From Gnetum montanum (Eukaryota; Streptophyta; Gnetopsida; Gnetales; Gnetaceae), in contig MNCI01030254.1 in NCBI GenBank assembly GCA_015680685.1, positions 1 to 27,287 of the forward strand: DNA of 27,287 bases, given 5' to 3'. Position numbers and translations under genes: made by a program. The notes beneath the pieces are model-generated. The model searched no databases and was not told the origin of the DNA. It saw only the letters and a list, made by a program, of their open reading frames with translations. Below are positions 20,090-27,287 of this stretch, in pieces. Within the stretch, counting starts at the first letter, position 1, and every line of letters starts with the position of its first letter.

Positions 20090-22899
20090 GCATGAAGACG
20101 AGAAAGAAAATCAAACGATCCTAGGTGATGGAGGTTCCTATGGTTCCAAAGGACCTTCTATTGCCTTTGGTGCACATGGCTGTTGTGGTTGAGGCTATGG
20201 TTGTGGTTGTCCAACTGTAGTTGTGACTATTGGTGGAAGATGAAAAGCATCCAATAATGCTTTCATCTTCTCCTCCTTACTCTAGGGATTGTACACAATC
20301 CACGTAGCATCACCAATGTGAGTTGGTATGGGAATATCCAATAGATAGGGCATTGTAGGGACAACTTCTTCACATTGAAAAAATAGGTTGCAAATGTTTC
20401 TGTTCCACATCGAATGCCTTGACAACATTCTGTAGCTTTTGGTAGTCATTCATCCTATGGGCTAGGTTCTTAGTTGTTGATCTTTGATTAGTGAAGTATG
20501 CTTTGAGAACTTCAAGTTCAACATTTATTATTTCAATTTTTTGCTTTGTCTCCTTGTAATGCTTGAACTTAGCCTCATATAATGGATACAATTTGGCCAC
20601 TTGCTTTTTCAAATATGACCATGGCCTTTTGGAAATTAACATTGCTACGTTTTCATATTAGAGGTTGATGAGCTTCATGTATTCAGTCATCTCTTCAATT
20701 TGTAGCTCCCAAAGGTGGACTTTTGCTTTTTTGTATTCATTTAGTCCATCAAAGATTGGTTGCCATATATCATCTCCTCATTGGAGTTGCTGGAGGACCT
20801 CATTCACCTTTGCCTTCATTAGCTAGATATATTTTTCATTGATTTCCTTTTGCAAGCCACCTTGTTCCTTGTAGTGATTATTGACCCTTTTAAATTTAAG
20901 AACCTTATTATTCCAGGTGGTAATTTTAGTCGCATATTTTTGATGAAGGGCATAAACCTCCTCCATTGAGAGATCATGATTTTTTGTTGCTAACCTCCTT
21001 AGATCCATGGTCACCTTGGTAAGCTACTCTTGCTATTATCTCATATATATTCAACCATTTGCTCTTTTCAGAGCTCAACATTGTGCAGGCAATGATTATC
21101 CTTAGTTAGAATGGCATTCTCTTGGTGAACCTCTAACAAGTCCTTTTGAATATTGTAGATGGTGGCATCCACTAAGGACTAGTCGAAGATTGTCAACTCC
21201 TTGGCATACTTAACCTCTTGAAGTTTGGACTAAAGTTTTTGAGATTAGAGAGATAGGCTCTTAACTCTACAACTTCAGTAGCCAAGCATCAATTTTGCTC
21301 TATGTCTATCTCAAGCTAGGTGTTGGTAATGAGGTACTTGCCCTTTACCTCCAACAACATTGACTAGGTATCAATGATGTCATTTGGAAGATTAATGACC
21401 TCTAGAATTGATTGTTGGATTTCCACCAATCATTCCAACAACTTCTCATGCTGGGCTACACTAAATCTCCCATTGGCCATTCTTGCAGACGTCTACACAT
21501 CTTTGAGTATAGCACTAGTTAGCACAGATGTTGTAGGAACATTCAGGGCTTTATCCATCCTATCAATCATCACGTCGGTTGTCAATTTTTACCCTTGGTG
21601 CTGCATCACCAAGATAGTTGTTCCATCAGCTTCCCCCAAGCACATCAAGAAGGTAGTAGCATTTCTAGAGATTTCTAGGAATTGCTGCTATCTTGGGATG
21701 AACACTATTACCTCTCATGCATTGAGATTTGAGCATGTGGGCACCTACATTCTTTGGGTAGAAAATATTGGCCCCATGTCCTCTAGTCATCTTATAGTAT
21801 GAGTTACCTTATTTAGATGGCTCAAGGCTAGTTAGTAGATAGACATATCAACAATTGAAGCAACATACTGCTACTACAAGAGTTGCTCATAAAGCTTTTG
21901 CATGCACTCCATAGCAACACAAGCCTTTGACATTATTTCATGAGTGGGTGGTAGTGCTAGTTGCTCTTCTTCCTTGGTCATGGCAGGGACCTTATCCTTC
22001 ATCATTTTTTCCCAAGTGGTTGTAGAAGCATGTCTAAGTATGTCATTGGAATAGTGGGATATTCCTTCCCTTTTGTATAATTTTTGGATAAGGTACAGAA
22101 AGGGAAGTGCCTTCCTACCATGCTCATTCTCTTTAAATCACTTCTCTATCTCAAGATAGATTAGTTGTGGGAGGTTGATGATGAATTTTCCACTTAGAGT
22201 GGTGCATGCATGGGTAGAAAAAGCTATCATCTTTCTTAGCCTCATCGTTGGATTGAGGTGGTAGGCTACTATACTGAAATATGGCTATTCTACCATTGTG
22301 AGTGCATCATACTCTTTATGGTCCACTCCATAGCACTACTAGACCCACTCCTTTTTCACCTGTAGGTTCACTTATATTGAGATCTCTACCAAATTGGTCC
22401 TAGTTTTAGGTAAACCAAGGGCCTAAGAGATGGCCTCCACCATGTAGGACACACTAATGTCCTTGATTTTCACATTGGCATCTAGTTGCCTATTGTTCTA
22501 GAAGAGATATGTCCCATGTACCACTTCCCACTGGAAGTGGTGATGGGCCACATGGGAGAGGTAAGAAACTACATTCTAACATTTTCTTGGGCAATGTCTA
22601 AGAAAGTTCCAACATTGAATTTCCTTAAACTAAATTTGCCTAAGGTAGGCATTCGTCAAAGTAACCTCAAGGCTTGGCCTTGGTCCTTGTGGCTCATCCT
22701 AGTGGGATTGCTCTATTTTAGCTTGAGGAATTTGATGGATAGGTTCCACTTTGGGCTACTCCCAAGGAAATCCCATTGCATGAGTTTTAGCTACTTGCTC
22801 TTCTGGTTGTTCTTATTGTTGGCCCCTTTCAGTTCTAGGTTGCTTGTTCCTCAGTTGGGATTGTGCTCCTTTCTATAGTTTCTTAGGTCTTGGTGCCAT
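20090..22899 (-). pseudogene. ORF2, copy C: PMD-like/plant transposon protein with coiled coil (broken)
   Basis: ATG at 22899 (MAPRPKK, like MAPKHEK of B) down to about 20,090; the exact stop is unclear. The N-terminal domain region is strongly decayed. The coiled-coil part is well preserved: LSMEEVYALHQKYATKITTW (about 20,975-20,907), then ETKQKIEIINVELEVLKAYF and NLAHRMNDYQKLQNVVKAF (20,560-20,420). The end shows PTHIGDATWI and SKEEKMKALLDAFHLPP, and then a Gln/Pro-rich tail (GQPQP, PQPQQP) longer than in B. At least one frame change lies between the start and the coiled coil. The ORFs on the plus strand here (21374-21802, 22486-22878) are shadows of this gene. Function unknown. Confidence 0.7.
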
Positions 22900-23320
22900 C
22901 TATAATCATAACATGATCAAGGATTAGCATTTGATGTGTAACTTTGAAACACTTAAGTACCTTATCTCTTTGAATGAGTTACACTCGGCTAAGTTGTGAT
23001 CATGACATGTTTGATTATTTTAATATTATTTTACTTTAGTGTATACCAGAGTTTGTTGGAAAGGTTTAACTCTCATAAATTAGTTAGTTTAATATTATTT
23101 TATTAGTTAAACCTTGTGGGAGTTAGAAAACATCAAAAAAAAATTTCATAAAAAACCTAAGGTTTGTGGCCCCCATGATGTAAATATCACCTTTGGTAGT
23201 TGCAAGACTGAAGAACGGGGTTAATCAAATAAGTGATTTGAAAGTTATGGGCTTTGAAAAATGCAAAAACACCTTTCTTATTTGAGAGAAAATGAAAAAA
23301 ATTTGCTAAGTGTTGGGCGC
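22900..23320 (-). other. ORF2 leader exon and putative intron, copy C
   Basis: From the TATA box (23330) to a donor-like AAG|GTGATA (GT at 23190-23189) the minus strand holds no ATG. The following 291 bp (23190-22900) are AT-rich, contain TGCTAATCC (22929-22921) as a branch-point candidate about 24 nt from the end, and close with TTATAG directly before the ATG of ORF2 (22899). This is what a short 5' UTR exon followed by an intron looks like. Splicing is inferred. Confidence 0.5.
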
Positions 23321-23330
23321 TATTTATAGA
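23321..23330 (-). promoter_or_regulatory. Internal TATA box ahead of ORF2, copy C
   Basis: TCTATAAATA on the minus strand, followed by GCGCCCAACACTTAG. It matches the plant TATA consensus and is aligned with TCCTGTAAATA (copy A, 1811) and CTCTATATG (copy B, 13408). No strong repeat array precedes it in this copy. Confidence 0.5.
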
Positions 23331-24168
23331 ATTTTTTACCCAGCGAATAGACAAAGTTTTCAACATTAAAAAATAAGGGGAAAACAAAGAGTTTTAACAT
23401 GAAATTAGAGTCCAAAGAAATCCCAAGAAGCTTAGAACATGGTGAAATGCATGAAGAGGGATAGATATTTCATAAAAGAGGAGATTTAATTAGGAGAATG
23501 ATGGAGAAATGCCATGAAGAAGCACATAACTAGACATGACTGACATAGAGCACAAAATATTTAAATGCAAAAATGCCTAAGGGATGAGAAACTTAACTAG
23601 CCAAACCAAGGGGTATGCAAGTGGGTCCTTCCCATAGTAGGCTTATGTTCTTGATGCCTTTGCATGTCCTTAAACTAAGGAGTTCATTTGCCCCATGCGT
23701 GACTAATGGTTATGGTTAGTTAAGGACAAAATTACCAAAGAAACTATCTAAGAACTTTGATGCATCAAACTAAGAAATTGAACAAAAAATGAAAAGAGGT
23801 AGTGATGTGAGATATGGAAAGCATAGATGAATGAGGTGGAGAGTGGAATGGAGTCCTATGTCATGGTCACATGAAGTCTCTTATGGGTTTTGATGGTTAA
23901 TATGACTTGATAACATCCATCCTTAGTCTGAATTAAAACCAATCACTTTTAGTGACTTCACATTGACAATCTAAGACTAGTCCACCTCCTTAAGGCAAAA
24001 GAATATTCCCACAGATCAACCACCATTCTTAAAAGAGAAGAAAAGATTAGCAGGAAGTGAGATGACCTTAGTTAGAAAAGACCATTAGGCATGGTAACAT
24101 GTTTTTCTAGTCCTATAACTAGTGATTGTAGCTTGTTATTTTGTCTAACAGATGTGCTTTGAATTTCC

Positions 24169-24187
24169 ATTATTATTATTATTATTA
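24169..24187. repeat. (ATT)6 microsatellite
   Basis: Six ATT units in a row plus one base, inside the spacer of copy C. The corresponding place in copy A is an A-rich run (887-905, opposite sense), so the microsatellite grew after the copies separated. Confidence 0.85.
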
Positions 24188-24466
24188 GATATGATCCACA
24201 CCATGCAAAGACTTAGCTTCCTGGTATTGGTTGATAGTGGAATGGTAAGAAATTTATGAAAACACTCATGCACCCAAGAGGGTAGGCAAGTACAAAGTGG
24301 GTCAAATCTCCTTGAAGTCATATTCTTGTCTATTCATTTAGTCCTTTTCAAGTTTGAAAACTACTAAGTCACAAGTTTTTTAAAAGTTTCATTTAAGAAG
24401 GGAATGCATATTTCCAAAACATGGAAACACCATAGAGTTTTGTGGATGGATGGATGATGTGGACTC

Positions 24467-24601
24467 ATTACTTCTTATCATGAAAAATAAACCATATCTT
24501 AGTTATTAACATCAAAATTCAAAGATAGAATCCNATTACTTATTATCATGAAAAATAAACCATATCTTAGTTATTAACATCAAAATTCAAAGATAGAATC
24601 C
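24467..24601. repeat. 67-bp direct duplication split by a single N (likely assembly seam)
   Basis: 24467-24533 and 24535-24601 differ at one position (ATTACTTC versus ATTACTTA) and are separated only by the ambiguous base at 24534, the only N in the window. Copies A and B show this stretch once. Confidence 0.85.
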
Positions 24602-24625
24602 TAACATTAGCAATCTTTTGGCACA

Positions 24626-25167
24626 TTTTGGCCATCTCATGGAATAGGATTAGATGATTTAGAGCATTATTGTAAGACACGATGAGCTGAAAGACCTGTG
24701 CAATAGTGAAATTGAATCAGAAATAAAGAACAACACTCCTCTTTTCCTCCATACAGTGAAATCCTCCCATTTGCAACCAACACCTACCATTTGCAACCAA
24801 CACCTACCATCTACAATATTTGTGAAAATAAATTGTTTCAGGTGTAAATTGCAGTCGGGAAATTAACAACAGACCTAAGCTATTGTTACCAAGAAGGAGC
24901 GGAACTAAGGGAAAGTCTTCATAGTTCATCCTAACGACAGGGCAATTTGAAGATTACTAACAACAAAATTAACACAGTTGTAAATTACGAATAAGAAATA
25001 TTGAATTTCCTTACTACCACGGGGAACGTTAATCAGAGTGAAACTGATTTCAGTGATGTCAAATACTTTTGAATGGTATACTAGAATTTGTTAACAAAGC
25101 TACTTTGAAAACAGAGAAGATAAAACGAAACATCAAACACCAAATCCAGCTAACATTTTATGCTGCT
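24626..25167. other. Non-element DNA beyond copy C, with a possible exon fragment
   Basis: No ORF of useful length. On the minus strand TATTGCACAG (24707-24698-like, ending at 24696) resembles a splice acceptor and is followed by an open stretch of about 30 codons (VFQLIVSYNNAL...), running to about 24,601 where copy C begins. It could be an exon cut by the insertion, but it is short and unrecognised. The remainder is AT-rich and without structure beyond the 20-bp tandem at 24767. Confidence 0.3.
24767..24806. repeat. 20-bp tandem repeat, two units
   Basis: CCATTTGCAACCAACACCTA occurs twice in exact tandem (24767-24786 and 24787-24806), followed by a third start, CCATCTACAA. Confidence 0.9.
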
Positions 25168-25431
25168 TCACTTGCTTTTAAGGTTCCATTTGCCATTTAA
25201 TTTGCAAATTCGAGGATAATCTCCTCTTGAACCATGGTTCTCGCAGTACCTAATAGGCTTAACTGTTGGAGGAGGAATAAGAATCTCCTCCTTGGACACA
25301 ATAGATGCAGTTGGATCTAGTTTTACCTCTGCCTTAACAGGAATGCTTGGTGCGTGTTGCTGTTGCTGTGCACCAGTGATAAAAAATTGAAGGAGAAGCA
25401 CGTGACCGAGGAACTTGTGGCACTCCTCCAT
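25168..25431 (-). CDS. Hypothetical protein or host-gene fragment, unrecognised
   Basis: An 87-codon frame (MEECHKFLGHVLLLQFF... to KSK) on the minus strand. It has a short hydrophobic start (FLGHVLLLQFFITGA), a QQQQ run, and a Lys/Pro/Glu-rich part with KPIRYCENHGSRGDYP. Codon choice looks less degraded than in the element ORFs and the local GC is higher. The frame can be extended upstream (LPDSNQFLE) to a TGA near 25,460, so the ATG may be internal to an exon. An alternative frame from ATG 25462 (MITRFESVLRNGGVPQVPRS) overlaps it and also looks protein-like, which suggests a frameshifted pseudogene. I do not recognise the family. Confidence 0.3.
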   Translation of the reverse strand: MEECHKFLGHVLLLQFFITGAQQQQHAPSIPVKAEVKLDPTASIVSKEEILIPPPTVKPIRYCENHGSRGDYPRICKLNGKWNLKSK

Positions 25432-26379
25432 TTCTAAGAACTGATTCGAATCGGGTAATCATGGGTACTATTGCAGCCAAAAAAACAAAACCCTACAACA
25501 CAATGTACTCCAACATAGATTTGCACTGGTAGATTGATCTGCACATGGAAACATCATGGAACACTAGAGAAATATGCAAACTATGCTTGACATCAGCTCC
25601 AGCCGTGGGATTTTGCTCAGTGCAGTGGCAACACAGACGAAGAAGGAAGGCAGCATCGACCGCATTGTCAGCATGGATGTGTGGTAAGGACTTGATGGCC
25701 AAGTTATGGTTGCTTCCACTCTACGAACGACCACCATTGAAGGTGTGAAAAAGCCATTAATAGCAGTAGTGATTTGGAAGACGATTCAGAAAGAAAAACG
25801 CAGGAAGCCCTAGGCGAATTTGGGGCAAAAATTTCAAGCAGTTGAAACCCTAAATCGCATTTATGATTTGCTGCTGGAACCAAAGAAATTCTAGCCTGTT
25901 CTTCTAGAACCACATGTTTAGCATGCTGTTTTTCCAAGGAAAATCTTCCTCCTCTGCTCTTCAGCAACTGAAAACCACACGGAAACATTACCAAATGTAG
26001 TGGCAGAGCTGTCTTTCGTGGTGGCGGTTGATATATGGTTTTGGCTGAGATTGGCACAGGGTGAAATAATTTAAAACTAATTGCAGAAATTGGGAAGTTC
26101 CAAGCTTGGCACCTTCACATTCGACCTTCACATTTGGAGGTGTTCTTAACGGCACCAAGAGGCCAGGATTAAAAATACAAATTTACTTATACAAATTTAC
26201 AAGGATACAGCTGCCTTCACCTATGTTACACTAAGATGTATGGCAAATTACCTTATTACTACCACTTGTTTATAAAATTACTAAGGCATCGGTGGTTAAT
26301 AATATTTAACAATTGGAAACTTAAAAAAAATGATAATTGAATGAAGCTCCTAGAGTATGAAGACCTTGGTTTTAATTTT
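25432..26379. other. Unassigned, host-like region with telo-box motifs
   Basis: Composition differs from the elements: more GC and no family resemblance. AAACCCTAA at 25845-25853 and AAAACCCTAC at 25487-25496 are telo-box-type motifs common near plant gene starts. Overlapping ORFs (25545-25748 on +; 25493-25702 and 25704-26057 on -) lie in competing frames; none is recognisable, and the minus-strand ones could be exons of a decayed gene together with 25168-25431. From about 26,060 to 26,379 the sequence is AT-rich with nothing notable. Confidence 0.35.
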
Positions 26380-27287
26380 TAATTGAGACTTATGAAAGAA
26401 TTATTTGTAAAATGTGTAAAGACACATGCCAATATTAGCATGATTTTCTCCTAACTTCCCAACTTCTTAACTTGTTGGGCAAGTAAGATCTCCTAACTTG
26501 TTGGGCAAGTTATAACTTCCTTACTTGGGAGAGAAGTTAGCTAAGATATTTTGAAATATGTAACTACCTTTTGAACCCTATAAAAAGGCTTCAGGGGTAA
26601 GAGGACACACTAAGACATAGTTGGGTGGACTACTAGCTCTCACTTGGAGACACACTTGGGACTCTTGGAAGAGCATTTGTAAGAAGACATTGTGAAAGAT
26701 TTCGTGTAAGATGACTTGCTAAAGAAACGATTTCAGCCTCTTTGTCATAGTTCTATGAGTTATGCTTATTATTTTTTATTTTGTTTAAATTTTTTAGCTA
26801 GTGGTTTAGATAGTATCATGCTTGGCTAGTAATTTTGGGATTTTTAGATTGCTCTTATTGTTTCTTGTTGCATAATAGAAGATTTCTATTAAATTTTTGC
26901 CATAGAAGCGCTTGTGTTTGAAAGCCTTAAGAGCATTTTAGTAGTGAATTTGATTATTGTGCAACATATAAGAACTGCTATTGAGATTGTTGTAAGAGAT
27001 CCTCTGCTTGTAGTCAAGTCGTTGAATGATTCAATAGTTAAGAGGGTTCAGAAATTCTTTGGTATTTTGATAGGACCAAAATAGCTTCTTTTATCTTTAA
27101 AGTGAGTCTCTATGGTATTTCAATCAAAAATTGTCAAGTCTTTTGAAGGTTCTATTGAATGTAATTGTTGACATCCATTATCTAGCCAAAATAGAGTCTT
27201 GTACATGATAGTTTACGCAGCAAATTTTTGGGTAGCATAGTAGGATTGTCTTGAAGAAATTACTTATTTGAGCCTTGGAAGTTTGAA
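26380..27287 (+). promoter_or_regulatory. LTR- or promoter-like block at the right edge
   Basis: Two 17-bp direct repeats TAACTTGTTGGGCAAGT (26468-26484 and 26494-26510) lie upstream of CCTATAAAAAGG (TATA box 26579-26586). About 700 bp without ORFs follow, T-rich and with gene-leader character. Repeats, TATA box and a long non-coding leader fit the U3-R-U5 of another, probably Copia-type, LTR, or a host promoter. Its end is outside the window, so termini and target duplication cannot be checked. Confidence 0.4.

Larger units (their letters stand above)
19060..24625 (-). mobile_element. Copy C: same retrotransposon family, minus strand, gag side missing
   Basis: On the minus strand the order spacer, TATA box, leader with intron, ORF2, polypurine tract, LTR mirrors copies A and B. 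The homologous part starts about 24,625, where the spacer resemblance to copy A (about 480 onward) fades; no gag and no 5' LTR follow. The copy is therefore truncated or rearranged at that side. Landmarks are GAGTCCACATCATCC (24454-24468, minus) against GAGTCCACGTCATCC at 597 of A, and the reversed ATGGGGGTA at 19879-19871. It retains the best internal TATA box and the best splice signals of the three. Confidence 0.8.
23331..24625 (-). other. Inter-ORF spacer of copy C
   Basis: Non-coding; matches the spacer of copy A in reverse (for example minus-strand TGCATGGTGTGGATC near 24210 against TGCATGGTGTGGTTC at 858 of A). It contains an (ATT)n run and an assembly-type duplication with an N, listed separately. 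No ORF here is shared with the other copies. Confidence 0.6.

Noticed and set aside
21374-21802. 142-codon and 130-codon plus-strand ORFs (21374-21802, 22486-22878)
   Set aside because: Both are antisense to ORF2 of copy C, whose minus-strand reading has clear matches in A and B.
1-27287. tRNA or rRNA genes
   Set aside because: No segment with recognisable tRNA A and B boxes in proper spacing or rRNA signature was seen; the only tRNA-related string is the primer binding site at 9814.

Overview
This window looks like a stretch of a large, AT-rich plant nuclear genome, possibly a gymnosperm or another species with long-lived repeats, though the lineage is inference. There is no operon structure and no intact long gene. 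Nearly everything from 1 to about 24,625 is three old copies of one LTR-retrotransposon family plus a nested solo LTR. The gag type (CX2CX3HX4C zinc knuckle) and a decayed tRNA-Asp-like primer binding site resemble plant Ty3/gypsy elements of the Athila group.

Layout: copy A (+) runs from before base 1 to 6251: gag tail, non-coding spacer, internal promoter-like block, leader, ORF2, polypurine tract, 3' LTR. From 6252 to 8948 lies a gene-free, palindrome-rich stretch with a four-unit tandem repeat. Copy B (+, 8949-18719) is the most complete: 5' LTR, primer binding site, gag (679 codons in one frame), spacer, internal array, a reverse-oriented solo LTR (13441-14459, perfect AACAT target duplication), leader, ORF2, polypurine tract, 3' LTR. 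Copy C (-, about 24,625 down to 19,060) faces B tail-to-tail and lacks gag. The rest (24,626-27,287) is not this family: a possible broken host-gene region and an LTR- or promoter-like block at the right edge.

No reverse transcriptase, RNase H, integrase or protease was recognised in any copy. The family therefore appears to be non-autonomous, with a gag and a second large protein (ORF2, about 900 residues). ORF2 has an N-terminal domain like the 'putative plant transposon protein'/plant-mobile-domain-like families, then a long coiled coil and a conserved C-terminal block. ORF2 sits where Athila-type elements carry an env-like gene.

The most unusual point is that ORF2 seems to have its own gene-like front end in at least two copies: a TATA box, a short ATG-free leader exon, an AT-rich putative intron with branch point, and an acceptor abutting the ATG (copies B and C). 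In A and B the repeats in front of this block match the repeat type in the U3 of the same copy's LTR. Decay is mostly C-to-T type: the nine internal stops of gag B occur without a single frameshift, and most ORF2 B stops are explained by CAG, CAA or CGA becoming a stop.
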